From positions 3,040,501-3,104,500 of the forward strand of contig NZ_CP151099.1 in the NCBI RefSeq assembly GCF_038096175.1: 64,000 nt of DNA. Direction: 5' to 3'. The notes beneath the pieces are model-generated. The model searched no databases. It saw nothing but the letters and a program-made list of their open reading frames with translations, and had not been told where the DNA came from. The stretch's first letter is position 1. Each line of letters starts with the position of its first letter. The translations under genes and the position numbers were made by a program. Of the stretch, positions 46,015 to 55,121 are shown piece by piece. Origin of the DNA: Nostoc sp. UHCC 0302 (GTDB lineage: Bacteria; Cyanobacteriota; Cyanobacteriia; Cyanobacteriales; Nostocaceae).

Positions 46015-47513
46015 GAATTAACCACCTTATTTTTATTTATCCAAGTTGTCCAAGTATTATTTAAATATTTTAAAAGTTCAGAATCTAAATCTGTTAAACT
46101 TCCATTTAGTAAAGTTACATGAGTGAATTTAGTTAACTTGTCTGGAAGATTATCGCCATTGATTGTAATTTTATTAACTCTAATTGAACCCATACCTCTA
46201 TTTGTCCCATATCCTAAAGGAATACGACCATCTACGAAATCACGCAAACATAATAAAAGTAGGGAAATAGGAGAAAAGTTATCTTTAGTAAGGTGAGTAA
46301 TATCTAAAATCAAAGATATGGGTTTCCAGCTTATCTTCATCAAATCTAAATTGCTATACAACATACCATCAGCAGCACCTCCAGTCCATCTATCTACTGC
46401 TACATGAAAAGCTTGTTGAATATTTTGGAGATTAGCATTATTTAATGCGTCTCTCAGATTTTTTTCATCAGTAGCAGCTTGTATATCTTCCCAAGCTGAA
46501 GGAGTAATAGGGACATTGGCGTAACAATCATCAATAAATAATGAACCAATGCCCTTATGAGTGCTATTATTAGCTTTTGCTCTTGTTCCAAATAATTCAT
46601 CAACTAATGGAAGTTCAATTTGCTCCATAAAATTAGAAGATGCTTTTACTATTGAAGGACAAACAGTTCTAATAATGCGTTCAGCTTGAAATCGTAAAGC
46701 TCCTTTAATTGAACTACCTGGTAAAACAAAGGTAAGGCTATTTTCAATAGCACTAACTAAAGGAAGAATATCTACAGCAATACCATTTCCTTCAGCTTTT
46801 ACCATTAAAGGACTTTGTGGTTGCCAATAAATTTCAAAAGTCAATTTACATTTTTGGTTTTGAGCAGAAATGCTATAAGTTTCTAAAAAGTCTTTAGTAA
46901 CAATTTCATAATTATCCCGTAAAGCTTTTAATATACCATCACGTTCATTCAGATTAACTTGACGAACATTTAAATTAGATAACTTTACTTTTCCCAATCC
47001 TCTTGTTTTTGCTGCACCTAATCGAATTTCCCCATACTCTAAAGATTTAATCAAAGAGGAGAAAGTATTTTTATAATCTGTTGCTTCTTCTTCTGATTTT
47101 AAAGGTATATCTAGTGTCATATTTAATGGAATTTTACAACCTCTGGGTAATATCGCCCGATCATATTTAGCTTTTACTGAGGCTGTAGCCAATTCTCTAT
47201 TAATACCTACACCATCTCTAATTTCAGTATTTACACCCTGAATAAGAGCATCTTCCACAATAATAAAACTAGCGTGACCATCAGCATCTTTTGGTTGCTG
47301 ATAACCCCAAACACTATTTGCTTGTCGGTCTTTTTCTATCCAACTACTGAAAGCTCCTGCTAAACTTGTTCCTGGAATATAATATTGACCTTCACCATTG
47401 ACAGCTAAAGCTAAATCTATTTGAGGATTTCCTCCATGACCACCTACATGAATAGGACTTTGGGCAATCAAGATACCACCGACTTTAATACGACAAGCTA
47501 TTCTACGTGCCAT
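46011..47513 (-). CDS. Type III-Dv double Cas7 subunit (Cas7-2x)
   Basis: 500 residues with two Csm3/Cas7-like modules. Module 1: 'GGILIAQSPIHVGGHGGNPQ', 'YYIPGTSLAGAFSSW' and 'LGAAKTRGLGKVKL' (about 10-190). Module 2: 'TFEIYWQPQSPLMVKAEG', 'FVLPGSSIKGALRFQAERII' and 'PLGYGTNRGMGSIRV' (about 222-450). Each Cas7 unit binds crRNA and places an Asp near the target RNA scissile bond. Such a tandem fusion is characteristic of III-Dv, where fused subunits fix the stoichiometry. It overlaps its neighbours by 11 and 4 bases. Confidence 0.88.
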   Translation of the reverse strand: MARRIACRIKVGGILIAQSPIHVGGHGGNPQIDLALAVNGEGQYYIPGTSLAGAFSSWIEKDRQANSVWGYQQPKDADGHASFIIVEDALIQGVNTEIRDGVGINRELATASVKAKYDRAILPRGCKIPLNMTLDIPLKSEEEATDYKNTFSSLIKSLEYGEIRLGAAKTRGLGKVKLSNLNVRQVNLNERDGILKALRDNYEIVTKDFLETYSISAQNQKCKLTFEIYWQPQSPLMVKAEGNGIAVDILPLVSAIENSLTFVLPGSSIKGALRFQAERIIRTVCPSIVKASSNFMEQIELPLVDELFGTRAKANNSTHKGIGSLFIDDCYANVPITPSAWEDIQAATDEKNLRDALNNANLQNIQQAFHVAVDRWTGGAADGMLYSNLDLMKISWKPISLILDITHLTKDNFSPISLLLLCLRDFVDGRIPLGYGTNRGMGSIRVNKITINGDNLPDKLTKFTHVTLLNGSLTDLDSELLKYLNNTWTTWINKNKVVNS

Positions 47514-50010
47514 CTGACTTTAATTCCTCGTTTTGAGTATTATTTTGTTGACTTTCAAGCTCACGTTTATGAGCGCGGATACAAGCATCTATAAGAATTT
47601 GTACTGCTTCTGTCCATAATTCTTTTTTTAGTCTTTCCTCTCCTGTTGCAGTCAAAGTAAATTCAGCAAATCCTTGTTTATGTCCTAATTTGCTTAAAGC
47701 AGATGATAAATATTCCCAAATTTCTGTAGGACTGGTAATTAGTTGACGAAGTTTATCTAAACTCCCATTTGGCCATTTCTCAGCACGATTTTTAGTTTGT
47801 TGTAAATGCTGAATCCATTTTTCTATCCCTTCATTGTCTGGTAATTCCAAGCGTGTCAGGACTGAACGTAAGCTTCCTAATTGGCTCATAGGAGGTTGAC
47901 TTTGTTTGCTCTCGATTTTTATGTCTAAAATTTGAGTGCGAGAAGTACAGTCAGAAGCCAAAAGCAAAGATGCTCGATGAATAATTTCTTTCCATGCCGC
48001 TTTTTCCAATATATAAGCATAATTAATCGTATCTTGATTATCTTCAAGGTATAAATTGGAATTGACAGCAGAATTTTCTTGTTTGTTTGCTTTTACCTGT
48101 TCTTTTACTGTTGACATAGGGCTTATTAAAATTGGGTCATTGAAACAAATCTGACCATACCCTTCGGCTCGACGTTTACCAATACCACTTAATTCAATTT
48201 CCGTTACTAATTCTTGTTCAGGTGTTTCTTTAACTTCAAAAACAATACAAGTTCCTGCTGCTAATCCCACTAATGAAGGGCGAGGTAATCCCCAGCGTAC
48301 TTGCCAAGAATCTATTCGATGTGTTTTTGCTATGAATGTCAGTTTGGTATCTGCACCAAATTTAATTTCAAGCTCCACCTTCAAATATTTTTCTAGCTCT
48401 GCTTTGAAATATTTAATATCAGTTGTCGGGCGTAATCTTTCATCTCTGAGTAATACATCAGAAAGCAACCAAACAATTAATTTATTATTGTTAATTTTCG
48501 GATTGCAATACTTAGAGTCTGAATTACTTAAAATTTCTAAACTTATGTCACCATAATCATCTTTTTTTGATTGCCCAATACGATAATCTCCTTTTAAGAA
48601 TTCACGCCAACTTTTACTATTCTTGTCTAAAATATGTGCTATGGATTGCCTTAGTTTTAATTTCGCTTGTAATTTAGTTCCTGCTTGAATAGCTTCATAA
48701 CTATAAATACCTCCTCCTGAATCTTTGGTAGGACGTTGAGCTTGATCTTCAATAGTGTTATGAGTCCCTACACTCATTTTTATTGTTTCATAATGAGGTA
48801 AAGTTGTTCCATCTGTAGAATCTATATATCCTGTTCGATAGCCTTTTAATTGACCATCTTGTTCAGGTTCTATAAAGCGATTATAAACCTTACCTCCTTT
48901 ATCTAGACCACCTCCAAGTTTTTCATAAAATAGTGCTAAAGGTACAGGTCTACCTTGCTGTTTATTGACTTCTAATGTAGCGTTAGTAATGATGATATCG
49001 CTATTGGCGATCGCACTACCTAAATCTACACCTAGTCCACTTAATTTTTTGGTAATTAACTTTAGTAAATGAGTTCCAGGAATATAATCAAGTGTCTCAA
49101 CTACGTTACTAACACTTCGTTTAAAAATAATCAGGGGAGATTTGGTAGTAATTCCTAAACTAATTTCTACCCATTCTTTGTCTTCAGCTTTAGTTACATA
49201 TCCTAGATTTTTTGTATCTTCTTTATCGTATGAATCATTTTTTAATGGTGGATCTAGTGGAAAATTTTTTGAAATCCAATCAATGCGGTATTTTATATCC
49301 TCATTCTTAATTACTAATTGACACTTTCCTGTTCCTCTACGACGTTTACCACCAAGACGTTCTACAAATTTAGTTCCAGCAATTAACAAAGCATGAGCAG
49401 CCTCTTTTTGATCTTTATTTACTGGTAAAATTAGTTCACATTCTGCTTCTAGTACAGCCCCACTTCTAACTACTTCCTCAAATCTGAGAAATTCCTCTTT
49501 AGTACAACCAGATTGAACATCTATACTAATTCCCGGCTTTATAAAAGTTAGAGCATTATTGACATTAGGTTTGCTCTTGAGAATTTCCCGTAAAGGTTCA
49601 GAGAAATATGCTGGACGTATTGATAAAGCCGCAGGAATAGGAGATGTTTCTATTGCTTCTTTTGCTAAAGCAGGTTGTTCACCAAATAAATAATCTACCC
49701 AGTTTTGCCAAGTGCCATTTTCTTCACCATTATCTAGACCAAAAGCTAATAATTCGCAAGCATCCCGCCAAATACCTGTAATAGTTTTAGCTGGTATATA
49801 AGGTATTCCATCTTTATCTTTTTGTACTAAACTATCAATATCTCCGGGTATGCCTGCACCACAACCAATGTGCCAATCACTGGTAAATTTAATTTGGATA
49901 GTCCACTTATCTATTTTTGTAGATTTAGTATTCAAGTTGTTCGCTCTGTTATTGACTGATGTTTGAGGTTGTTTTTCCTGAGTTTGTTTTTGTTTATGCC
50001 TTCTGCTCAC
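47503..50010 (-). CDS. Type III-Dv Cas7-Cas5-Cas11 fusion (Csx10-like)
   Basis: 835 residues with three parts. After a basic Gln-rich leader, a Cas7-like module (about 36-240): 'IQIKFTSDWHIGCGAGIPGD', 'PYIPAKTITGIWRDACELLA' and 'RLGGKRRRGTGKCQLVI'. Then a Csx10/Cas5-like module (about 285-640): 'EISLGITTKSPLIIFKRS', 'DYIPGTHLLKLI' and 'IGKRRAEGYGQICF'. The last 170 residues are all helical with many Lys/Glu, fitting a small-subunit (Cas11) domain. This single polypeptide would hold the crRNA 5' end and the small-subunit filament. It overlaps cas10 by 17 bases. Confidence 0.87.
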   Translation of the reverse strand: MSRRHKQKQTQEKQPQTSVNNRANNLNTKSTKIDKWTIQIKFTSDWHIGCGAGIPGDIDSLVQKDKDGIPYIPAKTITGIWRDACELLAFGLDNGEENGTWQNWVDYLFGEQPALAKEAIETSPIPAALSIRPAYFSEPLREILKSKPNVNNALTFIKPGISIDVQSGCTKEEFLRFEEVVRSGAVLEAECELILPVNKDQKEAAHALLIAGTKFVERLGGKRRRGTGKCQLVIKNEDIKYRIDWISKNFPLDPPLKNDSYDKEDTKNLGYVTKAEDKEWVEISLGITTKSPLIIFKRSVSNVVETLDYIPGTHLLKLITKKLSGLGVDLGSAIANSDIIITNATLEVNKQQGRPVPLALFYEKLGGGLDKGGKVYNRFIEPEQDGQLKGYRTGYIDSTDGTTLPHYETIKMSVGTHNTIEDQAQRPTKDSGGGIYSYEAIQAGTKLQAKLKLRQSIAHILDKNSKSWREFLKGDYRIGQSKKDDYGDISLEILSNSDSKYCNPKINNNKLIVWLLSDVLLRDERLRPTTDIKYFKAELEKYLKVELEIKFGADTKLTFIAKTHRIDSWQVRWGLPRPSLVGLAAGTCIVFEVKETPEQELVTEIELSGIGKRRAEGYGQICFNDPILISPMSTVKEQVKANKQENSAVNSNLYLEDNQDTINYAYILEKAAWKEIIHRASLLLASDCTSRTQILDIKIESKQSQPPMSQLGSLRSVLTRLELPDNEGIEKWIQHLQQTKNRAEKWPNGSLDKLRQLITSPTEIWEYLSSALSKLGHKQGFAEFTLTATGEERLKKELWTEAVQILIDACIRAHKRELESQQNNTQNEELKSDGT

Positions 50011-51733
50011 TATTTTTATCCTCTAAATTTATAAATTCTGCTGCATCTATCGCATCTAATAATCCAGTAATATCAATTTCTAAATCGGATTCTTTTTGAA
50101 ATAGTGACTTTTCACTACCTGCTAAAATAGTTAATTCTTCTGGATAGCGATCACGAATCAATAGATACCTTGCATCAGCCACACTTTTACCTAAAAATAA
50201 TCCAGCTTTCAGTTCATGGATCTGGCTATTAGGTAATAATCGCCTATTATCATCATTCTCATCTTGAGCAGTGAGGGCTTTTACTTTTGCTTCCAACTTA
50301 GAAAATTGATGAAATTTAGCCCACTCTAAACCTTTTGCTATTTGAAGTTCTTTGTCATCAGTTACTACATAAGGACGGTTATATAGCTTTTGAGTCACTG
50401 TACTCCCTGATTTAGTTTCTAGCTTGCTCCGAATACTTTTTAAATCAATATTGCTAGAATCATAAAGTATATGAAAATCAAAAGCCGAACAAGGATAGGG
50501 CTTATTTGTTTCTGGATAAGTTACTTTTTTCTTGACTTCCTTAGCAGATTGCATAAGTTTTTCTGCTAATTCATACGCAACTGAAAAAGGAAATTTTGGT
50601 TTAATAATAGCTATTCCAGCACAAGCAGAAAGGCGAGAAACTTTTAATGCTTTTGCTGCAATTTCTGCAACTATTTTATTATTCGATGTTTCTTGCTCAA
50701 AACTATTGAGAAAAATTTTAGTAAATTTAATAGCACTTTTACCATCACAAACTACAGTTAAATCATCTCCTCCTAAAACTAATGGTATAACTGTAACTAG
50801 TTTTTGATTAGAAAATTCAAAAACATCAATAGCGGTATTAAAAGCTGTTTCTGTACAAATATCTAGATTAATAGAAAAATACTTTAATTTGTCTATATAG
50901 TTTCTGTTGGATTCTGAACAACTTTTATTGTCATTCTTGATATGGTCTTCAAGTTTTAAAAAAATCTCTCCTAAACCATTACCATCTGCATGAATAACAG
51001 ATAACCATTTACCTTCACTTTCACTTTCACTTTCACTTTCAAAATAGTTAATCAATTCTCTTGTAGTCTTAGGAAAATTAAGGTCATTTTTCTTCTGCTT
51101 TATTAATTCTATAATTCTTTCTAAACCTTTATCACTATAATTTCTTTTACTATAACTAATTATAGAAATAGGTTTTTCTCCAGAGTTGTCTATTAGAGAA
51201 GCAGGTAAACCACTTGTAGAACATTCATCTATTATTGGTAAGCGCAAAAATCTTAAATCATTAGCAGGTCTTTGAGAGCGGACAGTTTCAAATTTTTGAT
51301 GTATTGCTTTATTAATTTTTCCTAAACTCTCTTTATTCCAATCAAATTTATGAGTTACACCACAAATATCTAATCCTGGTGCTTCCTTCAGAGCTTTAAG
51401 AGTAACATACTGTATAATTTCTTTAGCAGTTTTTTCTTCTTTTGCTAGTAATAATGCTTTTCCTGAAGTAGAGACAATTGCCTCAACTTCAACATTATTA
51501 TTTGGAGCGATTGGCGGATTTAATTTTTCATTTAAAAGATTATCCCTGAGTTGTTGCCCATTTTTAAATAGACTCAAACACCGATTAGATTTACTTGCTT
51601 TTTCTACAGCTTCTAAAACCCATTTTGTACCTGCACGATAGGTTAATTCAGAAGCACCAATGTTTTCTTTCAGTTTGTTAGTGGAAAAGATGTAGTTTTG
51701 ATTTCCAGATGTTTCAATAAGTACCAAATACAT
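49994..51733 (-). CDS. cas10: Cas10, type III-D (no HD domain seen)
   Basis: 579 residues, short for Cas10. It starts directly with a Palm-like domain ('LVLIETSGNQNYIFSTNKLK') rather than an HD nuclease. The cyclase motif is intact: 'VLGGDDLTVVC' with GGDD near residues 319-322, then 'SACAGIAIIKPKFPFSVAYE'. It should make cyclic oligoadenylates from ATP on target RNA binding. A hexamer repeat (51014-51041) codes for an ESESESESE stretch before 'GKWLSVIHADGNGLGEIFLK'. It is the first gene of the effector block, after two csx3-type genes. Confidence 0.93.
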   Translation of the reverse strand: MYLVLIETSGNQNYIFSTNKLKENIGASELTYRAGTKWVLEAVEKASKSNRCLSLFKNGQQLRDNLLNEKLNPPIAPNNNVEVEAIVSTSGKALLLAKEEKTAKEIIQYVTLKALKEAPGLDICGVTHKFDWNKESLGKINKAIHQKFETVRSQRPANDLRFLRLPIIDECSTSGLPASLIDNSGEKPISIISYSKRNYSDKGLERIIELIKQKKNDLNFPKTTRELINYFESESESESEGKWLSVIHADGNGLGEIFLKLEDHIKNDNKSCSESNRNYIDKLKYFSINLDICTETAFNTAIDVFEFSNQKLVTVIPLVLGGDDLTVVCDGKSAIKFTKIFLNSFEQETSNNKIVAEIAAKALKVSRLSACAGIAIIKPKFPFSVAYELAEKLMQSAKEVKKKVTYPETNKPYPCSAFDFHILYDSSNIDLKSIRSKLETKSGSTVTQKLYNRPYVVTDDKELQIAKGLEWAKFHQFSKLEAKVKALTAQDENDDNRRLLPNSQIHELKAGLFLGKSVADARYLLIRDRYPEELTILAGSEKSLFQKESDLEIDITGLLDAIDAAEFINLEDKNSEQKA

Positions 51734-51795
51734 AATCTATCCTTTTGTAAATTTGGACATAGGATTTAATTCTTGAACATAAATCATTTATGTGT

Positions 51796-52767
51796 TTATT
51801 CCCCACTCAACCCCACCAGCAACCGCGCCAAAGCCTGCACGGTTAAACGTTGTGATACATCCTCACCTCGCTTTAATCTATGAACCCTACTGCGTAAAAT
51901 CAGTGATTCGGATTCAACAACATCATTGTTTCCGTCAAAGTCGCTGAAAATAATTGCTACAACTTGCAATGTCAACTCAGCACACAACTTTGCCCAAGGC
52001 TCAATTTCTGACTCATCTTTCACTAAAATTACTGCATGGGTAGCTTCCGCCATAATCAAGCGGTTCTCGTCTGATATTTTCCCTCCAATATCAAAGACGA
52101 ATATCGGGGTATTGATACCTCTGACTTCCTGCGCCTTCAGTTTGGCGAACTCTTTAGTAAATCCTGCTTTGTATTGTGCTTTCAACTGGGCAGCTAGATC
52201 AGGATCGCGCCAGGCGGTTTCGCTGTACCAAGAACCATCGCCATCGGGACATCCGGAAATAAAGTATGATTCTGGTGCTTTAGGAATTTGCAATAGTGCT
52301 TGTTTTAATCCATCCCGAAAGCAAGTCTTTCCTGTATTCGCAAAGCCACACAACACAACTTTCAGGTTGTTTTGCGGCTGTGAGTCTCGCACCACATCTA
52401 AGGTATCCCCTACTCGATAGTCTGGATGTCTGCTAATGGTAACTACATATCTATCAAGCCCTTTATCTCCGATTTTCGGATCGAAGATGGCGATCGCATC
52501 ATATACTTTCCCTAACTTATCTCCTAAGACCTGGCTAACTAATACAGATACCCGCCCGTTGATTTTAATCAGGGAACCTCCAGGTATATCTCCTGTAATA
52601 ATCATTTCATCTAATTTTGTTGCCACATCGCAGACAATGCGATCGCCTGTAGCTTGTGTATTGCCAAATCCTACTTTAAGGATGTCACCCTGTAACTCTA
52701 TATAGTAAGTCGTCATGATTCTTGCAGGTTTATCAAACCAATTTAATCCTATGGTTGCTTGGCTCAT
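51796..52767 (-). CDS. csx3: Csx3-NTPase fusion protein
   Basis: 323 residues from ATG 52767, whose codon overlaps the stop of the upstream csx3 (TGATG); MTTYYIE at 52716 is an alternative start. Residues 18-130 are a Csx3 domain ('YYIELQGDILKVGFG', 'GGSLIKINGRVSVLVSQVLG', 'IAIFDPKIG'). A P-loop domain follows with Walker A 'GFANTGKT' (141-148) and 'TPIFVFDIGGK' as Walker B-like. Csx3 (Crn3) can degrade cyclic tetra-adenylate. Here the 'HKLAH' of the stand-alone copy is 'DKLGK', so the fused domain may bind without cleaving. The role of the NTPase is unknown. Confidence 0.85.
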   Translation of the reverse strand: MSQATIGLNWFDKPARIMTTYYIELQGDILKVGFGNTQATGDRIVCDVATKLDEMIITGDIPGGSLIKINGRVSVLVSQVLGDKLGKVYDAIAIFDPKIGDKGLDRYVVTISRHPDYRVGDTLDVVRDSQPQNNLKVVLCGFANTGKTCFRDGLKQALLQIPKAPESYFISGCPDGDGSWYSETAWRDPDLAAQLKAQYKAGFTKEFAKLKAQEVRGINTPIFVFDIGGKISDENRLIMAEATHAVILVKDESEIEPWAKLCAELTLQVVAIIFSDFDGNNDVVESESLILRSRVHRLKRGEDVSQRLTVQALARLLVGLSGE

Positions 52768-53075
52768 CAAATATCAATCAAGTCTCCCAGTTTATACGCT
52801 GGATTGTGTGTGATAGAAATCACATATTTACCTAACTTAGGATCGTAAAAAGCAACTGCCCCATATATATGAGCTAGCTTGTGTGCTAAAACAAATGCAA
52901 CAGGGATAGAAATAGGCCCATTAATTTTTATAAGTGGCCCTCCTGCTAATTCACCTGATGCTGCCATTTCTTCTAGCCGGGCTGCGGCATCACGTACAAT
53001 CTGGTCATTTTGGGCAGTTTCGCCAAAACTTACTCGTAATAGGTTGTCTTTAATCTCAATTTTGTAAGTAGACAT
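52767..53075 (-). CDS. csx3: Csx3 (Crn3-type) candidate ring nuclease
   Basis: 102 residues from ATG 53075 (ATG 53081 is also possible). The whole protein is a Csx3 domain: 'YKIEIKDNLLRVSFGETAQN', 'GGPLIKINGPISIPVAFVLA', 'HKLAHIYGAVAFYDPKLGKY'. Family members cleave cyclic tetra-adenylate and switch off type III signalling. It is coupled to the fused copy downstream and starts about 95 bases from the divergent regulator gene, sharing its promoter region. Confidence 0.88.
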   Translation of the reverse strand: MSTYKIEIKDNLLRVSFGETAQNDQIVRDAAARLEEMAASGELAGGPLIKINGPISIPVAFVLAHKLAHIYGAVAFYDPKLGKYVISITHNPAYKLGDLIDI

Positions 53076-53175
53076 TACCATTGCTTTGATTTGCTGGGTA
53101 CATCATACACGCACTTGGAAAAGATGTCTTCCAAAAGGATGTATCTTAAAGAAAGTTATTTATCGAGATTCGGCT

Positions 53176-54528
53176 GTGTCTGAATTAGTATTTCAAGACG
53201 TTGCTCAAGTTGAATTATTGCAATGGTTAGCACGCGGTTCACTAAAGCAAAAACTGTTGCGGACAATTCGATTATGGGTGTGGTTACGATCTCTCTATGG
53301 CGACCGTCAAGAGCGTTTAGCTTTAAATGATTCGTTTACTTACGCAGAATGGCGAGACGCATTTTTTAGTTTCACTCACACTAAAGGCGAAGAAGTTCCA
53401 AGCTTGCACGATCCTGATTGCCCTTGTGCTAAAACAACTCAAGAGTGGTTATTTAACGAAAAAACGGGTGTTGTTGCTCACCAATGGCAAGCATCGTTGA
53501 TGGCTCACACTGGGATAACAGATTCTAGAAAAGTATTAAAGCGAAGATTGTTTGGTATAACTCGTCGTTCCTTGCAAGGTGATTTAGAAGTTCTAGCAGA
53601 CTTAGGTTGGTTGATTTATAAAAACGAAAAGTATTACCGTGTCAGCGAGCTTCCACAACGTCCACTTACGCCAAAAGATGAAGCTGAATCTAACAAACTG
53701 GGTGTTTATGAACTGAACTTTCTGCACGAAGATTTAGTAGAAATTGTCGAAAATCACTCTCACGAAATTAATGGTATACAACGCTTTTTTTTGAAGGTTG
53801 ATTATGTAATTCCCCGTATAAATATTGACTTAGTTGGTGAATGGCAATACCAGTTACGTCAACTTTGGGCAGAAACTCCAGTACCACCAATCAAACTGAC
53901 TTATGCAAGTGCCAAACTCGGAAGTCAGGTTCATTGCCTAGTTTTTCCAGTCTGTATTTACTATTTTCAAAGAGCCGTTTATTTATGTGCTTATGGCGAA
54001 AGTCCTGATCAGAAAACTGAATGGTATAACTTTCGCCTTGACCGGATTCAAAAAATGATTCCTTTGGATTGGGAAAATTCTCAACTACCACTAAACTTAC
54101 GCAAACATTATCATAAACAGACTCTACCTAGTCCGGATGACATTGCTGTAGAGATGTCTAAAGCTTGGGGTTTTGATTTTTATTTGCCATCACAATTAAT
54201 GTTAATCAGGTTTGATAAAGATTTTAGTGATCGCTATGTTACTGGTACTGAACGACATGAAACTTTTGAAGAAATTTCTTACCAGCAAGCACAAAACTTA
54301 ATTAAACAAAAAATGAAACAACCAGAACAACAGGCTTTACTAGAAATTTTGAAAAATCGTTCACCAAAAGATGCTTATTACCAAGTGTGTTACCGCAAGC
54401 AAGATAATGGCATTGTAATGCGTCTCCGGGCATGGCGGCCTAAATGCGAAGTTCTCTTTCCTTACGAATTAAGGCAAAGTATTGCTGCTGATGTCGCCAA
54501 AGAATTTCAGCTTTACCACCAGAATTGA
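53176..54528 (+). CDS. TIGR03985/WYL-type CRISPR-associated regulator
   Basis: About 450 residues from GTG 53176. A TTG at 53086 would start five bases from csx3 and leave no room for divergent promoters. 'ELLQWLARGSLKQKLLRTIR' and 'WVWLRSLYGDRQERLALN' match the TIGR03985 CRISPR-associated family. A helix-turn-helix stretch follows ('RRSLQGDLEVLADLGWLIYK'), with a WYL-like sensor region ('YYFQRAVYLCAYGESPDQKT', 'EWYNFRLDRIQKMIPLDW'). WYL proteins usually sense nucleotide ligands and control defence genes. Divergent from csx3/cas10, it is the likely regulator of the type III operon. Confidence 0.8.
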   Translation: MSELVFQDVAQVELLQWLARGSLKQKLLRTIRLWVWLRSLYGDRQERLALNDSFTYAEWRDAFFSFTHTKGEEVPSLHDPDCPCAKTTQEWLFNEKTGVVAHQWQASLMAHTGITDSRKVLKRRLFGITRRSLQGDLEVLADLGWLIYKNEKYYRVSELPQRPLTPKDEAESNKLGVYELNFLHEDLVEIVENHSHEINGIQRFFLKVDYVIPRINIDLVGEWQYQLRQLWAETPVPPIKLTYASAKLGSQVHCLVFPVCIYYFQRAVYLCAYGESPDQKTEWYNFRLDRIQKMIPLDWENSQLPLNLRKHYHKQTLPSPDDIAVEMSKAWGFDFYLPSQLMLIRFDKDFSDRYVTGTERHETFEEISYQQAQNLIKQKMKQPEQQALLEILKNRSPKDAYYQVCYRKQDNGIVMRLRAWRPKCEVLFPYELRQSIAADVAKEFQLYHQN

Positions 54529-54536
54529 ATTTTCTT

Positions 54537-55109
54537 ATGAATACATTACACTTAACACCAAAATTTGAAGAAGCATTGGTCTATGCAACTCGTCTTCATG
54601 CTAACCAAACTCGCAAAATTAGCGGCGTTCCTTACATAGCTCATTTGCTGAGTGTGACAGCACTTGTACTAGAAGCTGGCGGAACCGAAGAAGAAGCGAT
54701 CGCTGGCCTATTGCACGATGCAATAGAAGACCAAGGCGGCAAATCTACACGTGAAGAAATCCGCCAGCGTTTCGGTGAGACAGTTGTTACGATAGTTGAT
54801 GGCTGTACCGAATGTGACACATATCCTAAACCACCTTGGCAAGAACGTAAGCAGCAATATTTAGAAAACCTGCGTCATGCTTCACCTTCTGTCAGGTTAG
54901 TCTCATTGGCAGATAAACTGCACAATGCAAGGTCATTATTGTCAGACCTCCGACAACACGGCAGCAGCATTTGGAAAGAGTTTAAAACTGGTAGGGAAGG
55001 AACTTTATGGTTTTACCAACAGTTACAGCAAGTTTATAGTGCTACTGGTTCAGATTTTCTGGCTCAAGAGTTATCACGGGTGATTCAAGAGCTTTGCAAC
55101 GAAAGCTAA
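54537..55109 (+). CDS. HD-domain hydrolase, RelA/SpoT-like (MESH1 type)
   Basis: 190 residues from ATG 54537, which follows the upstream stop by a few bases (TTG 54525 overlaps it). It is almost only the HD domain of (p)ppGpp hydrolases: 'RKISGVPYIAHLLSVTALVL', 'AIAGLLHDAIEDQGG' (His60-Asp61), 'FGETVVTIVDGCTE' and 'RLVSLADKLHNARSLLSDLR'. No synthetase domain is present. It could remove alarmones or another phosphorylated nucleotide. Co-oriented with the regulator, between it and array 3, it looks like an ancillary gene of the type III locus; that link is inference. Confidence 0.85.
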   Translation: MNTLHLTPKFEEALVYATRLHANQTRKISGVPYIAHLLSVTALVLEAGGTEEEAIAGLLHDAIEDQGGKSTREEIRQRFGETVVTIVDGCTECDTYPKPPWQERKQQYLENLRHASPSVRLVSLADKLHNARSLLSDLRQHGSSIWKEFKTGREGTLWFYQQLQQVYSATGSDFLAQELSRVIQELCNES

Positions 55110-55121
55110 GAATTCGATTCA

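Noticed and set aside
51926-52420. 165-codon open frame opposite the csx3-NTPase gene
   Set aside because: Shadow of a well-supported gene; no domain of its own.
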